From: Geosiphon pyriformis
Lineage: Eukaryota > Glomeromycota > Glomeromycetes > Archaeosporales > Geosiphonaceae
NCBI GenBank assembly: GCA_016748015.1
Contig: JAAOMT010000258.1
Location: forward strand, 407,008-471,007
Reading direction: 5' to 3'
DNA: 64,000 bases
The notes beneath the pieces are model-generated. The model searched no databases and was not told the DNA's origin. It saw nothing but the letters and a program-made list of their open reading frames with translations. Shown piece after piece: positions 10,510 to 22,253 of this stretch. How positions within the stretch are numbered: the first letter of the stretch is position 1; each line of letters opens with the position of its first letter. A program made the position numbers and the translations under genes.

Positions 10510-13415
10510 ATTAACTATTTGACTATTTTAGAACGTTTAATATTCAAAAGAAATTACATTTGTTTGAAGAATTCAATTTTTTTTTTTATAAAAATGGCTT
10601 CCTTTTATTTATTTTTCTAAAACATTAAAAAAAAATTTTCACGCTTTAGAGTTTAAAAAGAATGAATGGGTGGAAAATTTTGGAAATCATTTACTTCCAA
10701 AGCAAGCGCTTGGTTTAATCATCTTTGCTTAGAAATAATGCCAAAGACTGGAAGTTAAACAATATTTTTTATATTAAATTCAGCAGACCATTGTTCTACT
10801 TTCAGGCTTGCTGCATTACTCCTGGATCAGAGCTTCCAAACCTTTCAGTAATTTGCAATCGATCAATTTATGCTTGAACAAACCGGGACCTTACAGCTAA
10901 CCTGGTATGGATCGTGTGAGATGTCGAATCGAAAGATTCCCATAGTCAAACTCAAATTCATAGGCTTTGAATGCAGGATGAAATTCGGCAACGGTCACGC
11001 GTCATTGAAAAGAATATAATGATCTAAGGTTAGAAAGGCAAAAAAACCGCAATACTGTTATATTTGCTGACTTAATATCGTTTAATTGTAACCAAACAAA
11101 TAAAAATATTTAATTTGAGAATAAATTGCGAGAAGCAAATTCTAGAGGATGCTTCATTATTAAAATTTTGAGGCTTGGGTTTTCAGACTTTCAAAGTTTC
11201 TCAATAAATAATTAGAATTTATGCTCTTCATTGTTTGTCACAATATGAAATTTGCCTTCCTTTTAAAGTTCGATTAATGATCAACATTTCATTGGAAAAT
11301 GCCTGGACCATTCCTTTCCAGAAATGTCTAGTTCTAGAATTTAAGACAAGAAATTTTAAAATTATTATGGAAGGAGTAAAACAAAAATTTCGTTCTTTTC
11401 AAAAACAACTCAATCTTACATTATGTTTGCCGAGAAAAAAATGAATATTCGTGAATTAAAATAATAAATATAAGACGCTTGACTCTTAAACATTAGTTTA
11501 TTTAGCTGAAATATTTTAAGGAGGGAAAAATTGGCTGTACAATTTTTGCTTGACTGGAAATAAGAACGAAGGTTTTAAATATAAACCCAAAAGAGACTCA
11601 GATGAAAACTTCGGAAAATCTTAAAAAAACCCCTTATTTACAGTAATTTAGATATATATTTTAAAAATGCAAAATAGAACTACAGTTTTCATCTTTTTTT
11701 TTAAACGCAAGAGTTGAAAAGATTGAGATTAATCAGTATCCTGAAATATTTCATAAATTATGTGGGTTTGTTATAAAAAAATAAATTTCAGGATCAATGC
11801 ATAAAAAGTTTTTACGTGTTTACGATAACCAATAATTTTGCTATTGAACTTTCTTTTAAGCTTTAAAGAATCAAATGAAAATTTCACGGGATATACTTAT
11901 ATATTTTTAATAATAATAAGAAGGATCCCTAATAAATATGTTTTAACAAAAGTTTGAATAAACCCTTTTAAAACATTGTGATAAAAGATTTCAATCATAT
12001 TCAGACAAAGTGTATGAGGTTAATTTTTGGGAAGCAATATTTAAAATCAGAAAATCTTTTTTAACTCTAAAAATAAATGTAATATAAAACTTGTTTCATA
12101 TTTTTGGAATCTTGTGTAAATTCCTTAAAAGTTGTTTTTAAGCAAAATAGTATAATTTTAATTAATTTTATTTTTTAGAATATTCAAATGGTTATTTACC
12201 AGTTCATTTTTCATTATTCCTTCAAAAAGAAAGTTCAATAACAATTAACCAAATTTTTTACTTAGCTACAGACCCTTCAAATTTCGGAGCTAAACGTGTG
12301 CCAGCCATTTAAGGATAATAATATAAGCTACAAAGTCTTGATTAATGTAAATTGCCCATCGAAACACATGAAAGAAATTCTTAAACTTTTATATTTTCCC
12401 ATTACTCAGGTTAAATTCAAAAATTATAAGTGTTCTTGGTCGCCAAAAAAATCTATAAGCTAAAATTTTTAATTAAATACCCCGATCAAACCAAAAGCCT
12501 CGAAAAACTTTAACATGAGCTCTTAATGACAAAATTATCAGAAAATCCATTTTCCTCCTTAGGCAATGAAACTGAGAGGATAAACTCCTCCAATTTTGGC
12601 CATAAAAAAAAAACCGAAAGTACTCACATTTATGCACTATTTATTATGAAGATTTTAGTCTAGAATGTTTAAAAAATAATTTAGTTTCTATTTATAAACG
12701 CTCGAATTAGTAAAAAGCTTTTATAACAAATAATAATGAAAAAAATGGGATAAAAGTTGTTTTAAAATTTTCAATAAAGTATTTGTAAATCCTCTTAGAT
12801 TCTTAATTTAGTGCTTTGAAAAGTAAAAAATCTTCAAGATGCCATGAGCGCTTTAATCCTTAGACTGGTAAGAATGAGGTCTAAACATACTTTCTCAAGG
12901 TTTTCTTATCAACGTTAAAGATAAAAAATCTTTTACCCATTATTTTCATGCCTAGATAAATAACTATCTTATTATCTATTATTATATTATTACAAAATAC
13001 AAAGGTTATTAATTTGTGCAAACCAGTTGGCTCTAACACTAATGTCAAAAAGAATAATTCGTTTGTATGGAACCTTTTAAAATTGGATTTTTCGAGCTTA
13101 CAGCCTGTATCGATCAGGGATTTTAAAAGCCTTTAAGTCAATTGTGCCTCATCATTGAGGCAATTCATTCGAATGTCGTTTTCTCAGTTGGAATTGTATC
13201 ACGGTTAATATGTAAGGAGCAAACCAAACTACCATTTATAGTGTCAATAAACTCCCGAAAGAAGCAAGTTCAGTCAGTGTGACGCAAAAAATCATATCTA
13301 TAATTAGCCATACAAGCTAAAGAGGTGTAGAAAAATCATGTGACTAATTTAGATCCTACTTTATAATAAAGTCCCCCATTCTTTTTTAAATTAACCTGAA
13401 AAAATCTTTGGAATC
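10510..13415. other. Long intergenic region
   Basis: About 2.9 kb separates two MATH-BTB genes that are transcribed divergently. An open frame at 11235-11444 has no recognisable content. Positions 10790-11000 are less AT-rich than their flanks but show no gene. Confidence 0.5.
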
Positions 13416-14401
13416 ATGGCTGCATTCAGAGCTAGAGGAACCTTCGAATTTTTATTATCAAATGTTTCAAAGATGACTAGAGGAGTATATAGCCCACCGT
13501 TTGGAACACATGAAGACATGTTTTGGCAGCTTGAGTTTACACCGGTACTTTTTAAATATCAGCCCCGAAAAATTACTGCAAAAATTTAATGGTTTATTCA
13601 TAATCCGATATTTTGTTTTGTGTTCTGACAGTCTTGTAAAGATGATCCAGAATATTGTTCGGTGTATCTTTGCGCTATAGCAAATACCGAAGAGAAGCAT
13701 TCTACAGAGATTTGGGCCAGACGAGATGAAGTGTCAGCTACTTTATTTTTGAAGGTTCCATCGCCAAATGACACAGGATCTCATAATAAAGATTTGTAAG
13801 CAAAGCTTTTACAAATTTTCTAATTCGGTTGAACTCATGATAAATTACCTTTTTTTTTTTTTAGATTATATATCAAGAAATCATTAGATTTGGATGATTA
13901 TTCGGCAACTTTTCCATTATGGGGTTTGTTTGTTCATAATAAACTTTTAAATTGGTTAACGCTGAAATTAAATCCTAACATCATCATTCCATCTTAGGTT
14001 TTGACTGTTTTTGCAAAATGTCAGTTTTGCCCGACGAAATACTGCTGGGCGTCATATTTGACAAAACAGAATTTACACCATGGAGCATGAAAACTCCTTT
14101 CCCCACAAAACCCATCCCAGATTCATTGGCGGAAGCATGGGCCCTGACTTTAAATAAACAAGAGATTGTAGATGTTCAATTTAATGTTAAAGGAACAATG
14201 ATACATGCCAGTAGTACAATACTTTCGAAACGATCTGAATATTTTCAAAAGATATTTCAAGAAAAATGGTCAGAATCACAGAAGAAGGCTCCAAAACAAA
14301 GACAGAATTCAATATCCGGATCGTTACATTCTATTAACGAGCCTGGGACCTCACTCAAACAACCTTCCAGTACAAATAATAATAATTATAATAGTAATAG
14401 C

Positions 14402-14437
<36 letters not shown>

Positions 14438-14935
14438 TATAACAACAATAATCATAGTCATAATTCAGCTGGATGCAAATATAGTGTCGATGTTCCAGAT
14501 TTTGATCCTGCTACCTTTTTAGAAATGTTACGTTTTCTTTACACCGATCAAGTCTCATTTGATGAAAAATCGGATTCCCATAAAACTGCATTAGGTATTT
14601 ATTGTTCATAAATTCAGAATTCTAAAAAGCAGCTCAAATAAATACGTTTATTTGTAGATTTATTTGCGATTGCCGACAAATATTTAATATACGATCTTCG
14701 ACAACGAGCCAAAGTCAAAGTTTTTAAAGATCTAAATGATGATAACGCTGCTGGCCTTTTCTTTGGTGCCACTTGGAAATGGCCAGACTTGAAGGATCAC
14801 GTAATGAAATATGTCGTTGAAAATTTTAAGGCAGTTCGCAAAACATCAGGATTCAAGAAGGCTATTCTCGATCGAAGTTCCAATAGTCATACTGGAGAGC
14901 TCTTAATTGAGGTTCTAAATATCTTAGATTTATGA
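13416..14935 (+). CDS. MATH-BTB domain protein with Asn-rich insert
   Basis: Exons 13416..13544, 13632..13795, 13865..13923, 13998..14594 and 14658..14935 give 408 residues. MATH spans residues 1-140 (TFEFLLSNVSKM, FWQLEFTP, YCSVYLCAIA, ATLFLKV, LWGFDCFCKMSVLPDEILLGV). BTB starts near 174 (VDVQFNVKGTMIHASSTILS, KRSEYFQKIF) and resumes near 278 (TFLEMLRFLYTDQVSF). A long linker between the two halves of the fold contains an Asn run encoded by AAT repeats. The C-terminal BACK-like helices follow (AIADKYLIYDLRQRAK, WKWPDLKDHVMKYV). It is the best template for the neighbouring paralogues and closest to the truncated gene at the left edge. The likely role is a CUL3 adaptor. An ATG at 14018 could start a shorter BTB-only product, but the upstream exons splice in phase and encode MATH, so 13416 is preferred. 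Confidence 0.9.
14374..14440 (+). repeat. AAT microsatellite inside BTB coding exon
   Basis: AAT repeats with a few AGT, TAT and CAA interruptions, in frame so that they encode Asn. They sit in the linker between the two halves of the BTB domain, so length changes in multiples of three would be tolerated. Confidence 0.95.
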
Positions 14936-15711
14936 CAGATGTTGTTAGTGAAATTTTGAGAGGTGTCACATTTTCTTTGGAGGACCTCCGCTTTGTATTT
15001 TTAAAGTTAATTTACACAAATATTGAAGAAGTTTAATTACCTGTCGTTATTTTAAAACAACCTTTTGATTTTTGACTCATCAATTGAGAGATTCTTTTAG
15101 CCTTCATGATATGTTGTATTTATTTATTTATTTATTTTTTTGATTGGAGAAGTGGTGAATTCGGATATTTTTGAAATTGAAAAAGAAAATTGGCATAAAT
15201 GTTAAATTAATTTATTTTTTAATTGACGTTGGTAGAAGCCTTATTTTGGCTAACCTCACAAAATTGAGATCTGAGATCTTGAAAAATATAATTGAATCTT
15301 GATGGTTATCGTTTTTTAAGACTTTTGATCTTTGGATTAGTACGATTAGGCATAATCCCTTTTTTTCTTTAAATAACCTCGAACAAAATCCAAATATAGA
15401 AACCCTAATCAAAGATTTCTTTTATGGACAAATTAAAAAACTCATTCACCTAAATTTGGCCTTTTATTGTAGTCCTTTTTTATTGATAAATTGAGAAACG
15501 TTTATTCATTTATATAACACTGAGTTAAGAGAATAATTAAAGTCTATAGAATATTAAGTTTTCTAGTCTAAAGTCATAAAAAGGGAGCACAAATAAATTT
15601 TTAAAGAAAATAAAAAGTATTAAACACTTTCTTATTTGAAAGATTTTTATTCAAAAATTTTTGTAAATCTATAATCACCTTCATTAGTAAACTCCAAGAA
15701 AAACCATATAT
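14936..15711. other. Intergenic
   Basis: Contains a short TTTA run near 15118-15137. No gene is seen. Confidence 0.5.
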
Positions 15712-16023
15712 ATGTACGCAACGAATGAACCAGTTTCGACTACAACTGGCCTACAAAAAATATTCGGAATTGTGGGATTCATAATAATCCTTTTTTTGTG
15801 TTTCATTACTTGGAAACTAGGGAAAGCTATACAAAAAAATCATCGAAAAAAACTAGCTATTACAAGAGAGTTGGAAGAGGTGTGGGTTGTTCCAACAAGT
15901 ACAAATCAGTCATCTGGTATAAATTCACAACAAAATGATTTGGATGAAGCTGGTTCATCGTATTTGCCTCCTTATGATGAGGAAAAGTTACCAGCTTATC
16001 AAGAGAGGATAGATGAAGTTTAA
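15712..16023 (+). CDS. Small single-pass membrane protein with LPPYD/LPAY tail
   Basis: A single exon of 103 residues. The N-terminus is short and Thr-rich, followed by one hydrophobic helix at about residues 17-36 (IFGIVGFIIILFLCFITW), a basic stretch (KNHRKKL) and a soluble tail. The tail ends with LPPYD at 85-89 and LPAY at 93-96. The same paired motif with the same spacing ends the genes at 17678 and, internally, 18762. Positive charges after the helix suggest an N-out, C-in topology. PY-type motifs commonly recruit WW domains of NEDD4/Rsp5 ligases, and the layout recalls the RCR family, but I cannot assign it to a named family. Membrane location and ligase binding are inference. Confidence 0.75.
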   Translation: MYATNEPVSTTTGLQKIFGIVGFIIILFLCFITWKLGKAIQKNHRKKLAITRELEEVWVVPTSTNQSSGINSQQNDLDEAGSSYLPPYDEEKLPAYQERIDEV

Positions 16024-16450
16024 TAGATGCTTTGAGCACTTTTTGAATTTTAATGAAGATTTGAAAAAACTTTTTTTGAAAGTTTTTTTCTTTTTCTTTC
16101 AAAAAAATTCCGTGTACATTCAGGAAAGAACTTTATAAAGACGAACTTTCAACAAATTTAAAAGAAATTAACATACACATACTTTTATTTCATTTTTATC
16201 ATCACCTTTTATTTGCAAGAGATTATCAATTTGAAATATCATTTCTTTTTCATTTTTTCTTACTTATTTGATACGAAAACTATTGACATTTAATTGACAT
16301 TCAAGAAAAACCTTAATTGTTTTAATGTATAAAATTTTTTTTTAATATTTGCTCATTATGAATTTCCAAACATGTTTATTAAATTTTCCGAAATAATTTG
16401 ATTTTTTTTGGAAATTTACAAATGAATATTAAAAAAAAATACGAGATAAT

Positions 16451-16481
<31 letters not shown>

Positions 16482-17677
16482 CAATCAATATTAATTTATG
16501 AATACTGCGGACTCTACAAAATAAACAATAAAGTTATTTATTTACTAAACTTCGGTTGGGGTACAGAATAAAGAAAATGTACCATTATTTCAATCTGTCA
16601 CCACCAACTTTTTCCTTTGGTACTAACCCTAAATATTTTTAGAGAGAATATTCCCAACATATTTATGTAAAGAAGATTAAATAACAAATACTGCGTTCTT
16701 TGTAAGAATATTCATTCTTTAATTTAGATTTAAATAAAAGATATTCACATCAAAAAATTTAAAAAAATTGAAATTAAGATTAGAAAAATAAAATTTTATT
16801 TATCTCGGATATCCAGATTAAAAAATTCATTTCAATAGTGAATTATTCAATAAGAAGAGATAGGTTTTAATAAAGGGAATTATATAAATTTTAGGTGAGA
16901 TGACGTTTTATGTAATAAAACCATATCATGATAATTTTCTTGAGTTTCTTTCTGTATTGCAAAGACCATGGAAATTGCTTTGTCACCTTTAGAATGAAAT
17001 ATTCTACAGGCTAAAATAAACTCTAAATGCTTGAATCTTTTAAAAATTTTACCAAAATAATTATCAAACGACAAGAAATATATAAAATTCGGCTTTTTAC
17101 TAGCCGAAATTCGGGATAAAATTTTTAACCTTTTAGATTACTAGCTATTTCAATTTATGATAAATCATTATTCTAAAATTGTTATACATGAAATTTCCTT
17201 AAAATGTAGGGGAGGACATATTCCTTTTGTTTAAAATCTAAAATTCGATTTTAAAAATAATTTTTTTTAAATATTTAAGTCAATCATAATAATCATGAGA
17301 AATAAACTCACTGCGGAAAAACGAAAAGTTTAGACAATAAAAGGATAGCAGATATTGTTTATAAATTTCTATTAGAATATGATATAATGTTTATATTTTG
17401 TCTTTGATGCTGCTGCTGTTTATATTCTCGGTGAAATGAATTAAATGAGTCATTACTGCGGTAACAAAATTTTTATAGAATAAACTTTAAACATTTAAAT
17501 TACATATATATATTAAGACTCTCAATTCAGGTACAAAATGGAAAAAGGAAACTTGAAATTTTTGCTATTGACAAACCGAAATTTTAAAACTTATGAAAGT
17601 AACCTTGTTTCTCACAATCTCTTTGTAAAATTTGACAAAAATTCTTGATTAAAACAATCTTATTAACAGAAACCAAG
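16024..17677. other. Intergenic
   Basis: Holds a GTT repeat at 16451-16480 and otherwise AT-rich sequence. A minus-strand open frame at 17584-17988 is the antisense shadow of the next gene. Confidence 0.5.
16451..16480 (+). repeat. GTT microsatellite
   Basis: About ten uninterrupted TTG/GTT units in non-coding DNA. Confidence 0.95.
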
Positions 17678-18010
17678 ATGAGTTCACACCTTTTCCCGTC
17701 AGAAAAGTTATTTAAAGGTCTTTTGGGAACGATCGAGATCTTTGTTATTTTAATTCTTTTTGGGGGCATGTGGGAGTTTCGAAAACTTTTGAGATCTCGT
17801 AATCGAGAAAGAACTGAATTTGTTGCCAGAAATGGTGGAGTGATTGATTTAGAGGAAAACTCTGTAGCTACAGATAATTCAACTCTTTTTCGAACATTAC
17901 CATCAGATAAAGCTTTGTTAACATCAATGGAAAATGCGTATTTACCTCCATACGATGGTTTTACTTTACCAGAATATAAATTAAGCAAAGGAAGTGTGAT
18001 AGAAGAATGA
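17678..18010 (+). CDS. Small single-pass membrane protein with LPPYD/LPEY tail
   Basis: A single exon of 110 residues. The frame is open 33 bases further upstream, but the first ATG is at 17678, giving MSSHLFPSEK. One hydrophobic helix covers about residues 14-32 (GLLGTIEIFVILILFGGMW) and is followed by the basic run RKLLRSRNRER. The C-terminus carries LPPYD at 89-93 and LPEY at 97-100, matching the neighbour at 15712 residue for residue in spacing, while the linker differs. That pattern indicates tandem duplication with selection on the tail motif. A role as a membrane adaptor for a WW-domain ubiquitin ligase is plausible but unproven. Confidence 0.75.
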   Translation: MSSHLFPSEKLFKGLLGTIEIFVILILFGGMWEFRKLLRSRNRERTEFVARNGGVIDLEENSVATDNSTLFRTLPSDKALLTSMENAYLPPYDGFTLPEYKLSKGSVIEE

Positions 18011-18761
18011 ACGGAAATTCAAAATAGGTTCAAATCTATAAATAGAATCCAGACAGCTAAGGAAGGAAAAGTAAAATTTTCTCATTCCTCTTGAGAGAAT
18101 TGTGCATTAGATATGAAATTATTTTCAAATTCTAAAAAGATTCAAATCCTAATTCCCCGAGTTTGAGTCTAATAATTAGAAACAATTTTCAATATGCAGG
18201 ATAAAATTCCATAACTTGGAAATTTTTCAAGATTTCAATATGTGTGTGACAAACCAATCAGATTATCATTTTAATTCAGTCCTGAAAAAATTAACTAAGC
18301 CAAGTTGGTCCGTTTAGACCCCATTTTTCTATTTTTCTATTTTTCGTTGTACCATTGAAAAATCAAGTTACTTTTTAAATTTTATGCAGAATGTATATCA
18401 CCCTACCTTTACTACTTTACTATGCTAATTATAGGTAAACACAAACAGAATAGTATAGTAAAGTTGTAAGTCCGGATTGGTAATGTAAAATGTATGGTTT
18501 AGCAATTGCCGCAATCATTTGCAGTTCTAATATATTTTGTTGTTGGCTGAACCTATTACATAAAACTTTTTTTCTTTTTCTTTTTCTTTTTCTGTTTCTA
18601 CTTTCCCTGGCCAAAAAAAAAATCAGAAAATTAAGCCAAAATTTTCAGAGAACTTGAAATATCTTATGATTCCCAATGTTTTCAACTCTTTACTCTATAC
18701 ATATAATCTAATTAATAAAACCAACCTAAACCAAAATTTGAGATTTTACATCGTGTCTTAA
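18011..18761. other. Intergenic
   Basis: Contains a CTTTTT-type pyrimidine repeat near 18567-18592. No gene is recognised. Confidence 0.5.
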
Positions 18762-19424
18762 ATGAGCTCTCCAACCTTTTCATCGGATCAAACCAATTCA
18801 ACCCCGCGAGAAGGGGGTACAAAACCTCTTGGAAAAGTGTTAGGTGTCGTAATAATTGCTAGTGTTCTAATGCTTTTTTGTATTTCATGGACATGCTGGA
18901 AATCGATAAAGGAAGCTAAAAAACGACGACGAAATTCAAATACACTTGCACGTGATGCATTATCAGCAATAAATCGTGCTAGAGGTCTTGGTGACGGCGG
19001 TGGTGGTGGTGGTGGTAGTGGTGATGGTGGTGGTGGTAATCAAGGGTATAGAGAGAGTGATGCTGCGTCGATCGAAACTTTTTTACCTGCATATGATGGA
19101 GTGAATTTACCGGAATATAAAGAGAGAATGGAAGAGAATGATGATGGTCATGATCATGATCATGATGATGCAAATAGGAATCAAGGAGAAGATGGGATGG
19201 TTCGTATTCGAGTTGAAGATGATGAAGAGAACGACTCAAGGAATGAGATTCGTGATGGTGAGATCAATGATGAGAGGGGAAATGGTCAAGCTGACATTGA
19301 ACCAAGAAGAGAAGCAAATAATGAAAGTGAAAATCTGCAAACTTCAATAAACATTGCTGAAGAAGTAGAGAATGAAAATGGGAATAATAATACTCTGAGA
19401 AATCTTTCAGAGCTTCCCCCGTGA
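18762..19424 (+). CDS. Single-pass membrane protein, Gly-rich and acidic, LPAYD/LPEY motif
   Basis: A single exon of 220 residues starting MSSPTFSSDQ. One helix lies at about 26-44 (VLGVVIIASVLMLFCISW), then a basic stretch (KEAKKRRRN). A Gly-rich run at 77-92 is encoded by GGT repeats. The paired motif follows: LPAYD at 108-112 and LPEY at 116-119. Unlike the two neighbours, about 100 more residues follow. They are strongly acidic (Asp, Glu, Asn), begin with a His-Asp alternation (HDHDHDD), and could be disordered or metal-binding. The long His-rich open frame on the other strand is a shadow. It belongs to the same family as 15712 and 17678, and its two simple-sequence expansions suggest rapid change. 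Confidence 0.75.
   Translation: MSSPTFSSDQTNSTPREGGTKPLGKVLGVVIIASVLMLFCISWTCWKSIKEAKKRRRNSNTLARDALSAINRARGLGDGGGGGGGSGDGGGGNQGYRESDAASIETFLPAYDGVNLPEYKERMEENDDGHDHDHDDANRNQGEDGMVRIRVEDDEENDSRNEIRDGEINDERGNGQADIEPRREANNESENLQTSINIAEEVENENGNNNTLRNLSELPP
18991..19040 (+). repeat. GGT repeat encoding poly-Gly
   Basis: Interrupted GGT/GGC units in frame in the coding sequence; they translate to Gly with one Ser and one Asp. Confidence 0.9.
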
Positions 19425-21959
19425 GTCAAAATTTTGGAAAATTTATATTTCAATGCTGAATTTTGGAATTTAAACTTTGTTTGGATTATAAATCTTGATT
19501 GTATATAAATTATTCTAGTGACTAATGCCGAAAATTGGATCAAATCATCTTGAATATTATGAAAAGGAAAAAGATCAAGGATTTTATTCGATTCAAAAGA
19601 CTTCTCATTTACACGTTTATGATTGAGCGACCAGGAGTGATTCACCCCTGTTAGGCTTCTTTTGTAACAACCATTTTTAGCAAATGAGAATTAATATCCC
19701 ATTTCAAGGTTTTTCAATCTAGCCTTTTAGTTTAATAATAATACTCTAACAAGCATTTAAGCTTAATAATTTAAATTTTTATTTTAGAATTTTAAACATG
19801 GATCAAATAGGTTAACACCTCTTGTTCTTTGTTCTTTAGCTCTATTTGTTTAATAATGTATTATTATGACATTTTGTACCATTTAAACCAAAATTTTTTC
19901 AATTAAAGCCATTTAGTTAACTAAAAATCATGTTTTTTATTTCTGCTTTTTGAGCTTTTACAATTACTATTATTACTCAAGTGTCAAATTATTATGAAAC
20001 AATTTGGAATTTTTTAATTTGTATTGAAATTTATGAAAGTTTGGATGATTAGTTGTCAATTTACCTATGTAAATAATTTGGAAACTGGAATTTTTTTTAA
20101 AGGTAAATATTTTCAAAATATCATTCAAACATGATATAATTTTTTTGATGATGGGATTGTATCCAAGAATTAATTTCGTCGTAACAAGAAACAACACAAT
20201 TCCCATTAAATTGAAAAATAACCTTTTAGGTTAATACTGACAGGTGTCCTTGAGACATGGTAGTAAAACTTCTTTCCCATTTGTAGAACAACTTTTTTTG
20301 TTGAATACTAATTCCTAATCATAATTTCAATCACGAGGATACCTATTTCTCGTTGAATATTGGTAACTATCTTCATAAATAAAAGAGATTTTACGTTTTA
20401 AAATTTTGATATTTTAAAATTCGTATACAGTTTCATTTATTTGACGAACGCAATGTAAAAAAAAACCTTTGGGAGTTGATTTCGATGATTATCACAGACC
20501 GAACCAACTAAAATGGCATTCCCACTGTCTGAATCGATTGAATCGATCATTGAAATACAAAAATTGTCAATTATGACCTATTAAAAACATTCAATTAATG
20601 CATATAAACAGATTCATGAAACAAAGCCCTCAGAAATATCCTTTGAGCGCCATTTACATTATGTTTTATAACTTCACTGTAACTGTATAAAAGCAAAAAG
20701 GTATTAAAAGGTAAAAATTAAAAATAATAATAATTGTTATCTTTTTCCTTTATCTTATCATAATCAATGATATCTTTTAGTTAATAATTCCTTCCTTTTA
20801 ATTTGTAATCCTATCGATTAATAATCCTTCTGATTAATTATCATTCTAATTTCAGTTAATCATCTTTTAAATTAATTGATTATCTTGCAGTTAATCATTC
20901 CTTCTCTTCAATTAATTAAAAATATGATCCATTTATTTATCTTCTTAGTTATCAATATTTTTTTAATTTATATATCATAATTTATTAGTGAAAATTTGAA
21001 CCAAAAAATATTATGAACGTAGATTCGGTTTTTATTATTAATTTATTATAATAATATTATTTTTAATTTAATATTCAATTTATAAATTATTAATTATTTA
21101 AATAAAAAATTGGCTACAAGTTATTAAAAAATTTCAGTACACATATTTTTCAAATATTGAAATGAATTAACATATTATATATATGTTTGTATTTAAAAAC
21201 ATTTAAAAATAATAAAATTGTTATTGTTATTTAAAATTTACTTTTTGTACTTTAAGTACATATAGTAAATATAAACTTTTTTGATTTTAATGACAAAATT
21301 AAATTAATAAAAACTTTTATAATGTTAAAAAAATCATAAAAAGTGCATATTAGTGCCAGTAATAAAAAGTGCACAAAAATTTAAAACAATAATAATAAAA
21401 AATTAAAATTAGAGGTTTTGAAATCAAAAAAAAAATATAGAAAAAATTTTCTTTATAAATATTCTGTTTAATTGAAATGCAATTTTAGGAATGAAACAAG
21501 AGTATTAAAAATAAAAAATACAAGAAAAAAGAGTATAATAATTATCGATCATCTTGAAACAACTGTTTAATAATAGTCAAGTTCAACCCATCCTGTTTAA
21601 AATAATTATTTAATATAATACTACATTTTTTAAAAAAATAGTTAATTGACTTAACTAGCTAATTTCGATTTATTTTCAAAAAGGAAAATGAGATTTATAT
21701 TATTATTTAGATAAACAAAAAATGGAAATTTAGGTTATATTATTATATTTAGATAAATAAATTCACTCGCTCACTATCAAATAGGTTAAGCTAAAATGTA
21801 AATTTTCATGAAGTTATCTTTTCTAAATACATTATTACTAAATTCCAATTACCCAATTACATGCTCATTAAAATTTAAAACTTATATAATTTCTGGAGAA
21901 CATTATTAAATTTGAACTGATATCTTGAAAAATCATATAAGTGTTCCCTTCTGTCAATT
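19425..21959. other. Intergenic, AT-rich
   Basis: No gene is seen. It includes a degenerate TTAAT-rich repeat (20737-20930), then an A/T-only-like stretch to about 21700. Confidence 0.5.
20737..20930. repeat. Degenerate TTAAT/ATTCCTTC repeat
   Basis: Variants of GTTAATAATTCCTTC, GATTAATAATCCTTC, GTTAATCATCTTT and GTTAATCATTCCTTC recur every 15-45 bases. This looks like an old diverged tandem repeat. Confidence 0.6.
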
Positions 21960-22253
21960 TCATATGATAATCTCTGCTTGTACATATTCAGGACTTATAC
22001 ATCTTTTCTCTCGCTGTCTCATTTGATTCTCAGCATCTCTTCTTTCTCGTCGTTGTCGAAGACGGCGTAGCCAACTACTAACCACCCACCCGATTCCAAA
22101 AAGTAATAGTATTATAAAAATAACCAGTACGATACTTGCTAATCCTTTGTTGATACTACTTTCCGGTATTGATGCTTGGATCTCCGAGGTCGTTGAGTTG
22201 GACATTGAAAAGGATGCTTGAGATGAATTGTTTGATGGCATATAAAAAGACAA
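21960..22253 (-). CDS. Small single-pass membrane protein, divergent relative of the LPxY group
   Basis: A single exon of 97 residues. A Ser/Thr/Asn-rich N-terminus is followed by a strong helix at about 38-58 (LASIVLVIFIILLLFGIGW), a very basic segment (RRLRQRRERR) and a short tail ending SPEYVQAEIII. Size, topology and position match the three plus-strand genes to the left. The LPxYD...LPxY pair is missing and only SPEY remains, so it may be a truncated or diverged member. There is no sequence proof of common origin. It could also be an unrelated small membrane protein. Confidence 0.6.
   Translation of the reverse strand: MSFYMPSNNSSQASFSMSNSTTSEIQASIPESSINKGLASIVLVIFIILLLFGIGWVVSSWLRRLRQRRERRDAENQMRQREKRCISPEYVQAEIII

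Noticed and set aside
17584-17988. 134-codon minus-strand frame
   Set aside because: It overlaps the membrane protein at 17678-18010, which has a helix and the conserved motif. The antisense peptide has nothing recognisable.
18979-19239. His-rich open frame antisense to 18762-19424
   Set aside because: It is the complement of the GGT and CATGAT repeats, with no independent start or homology.
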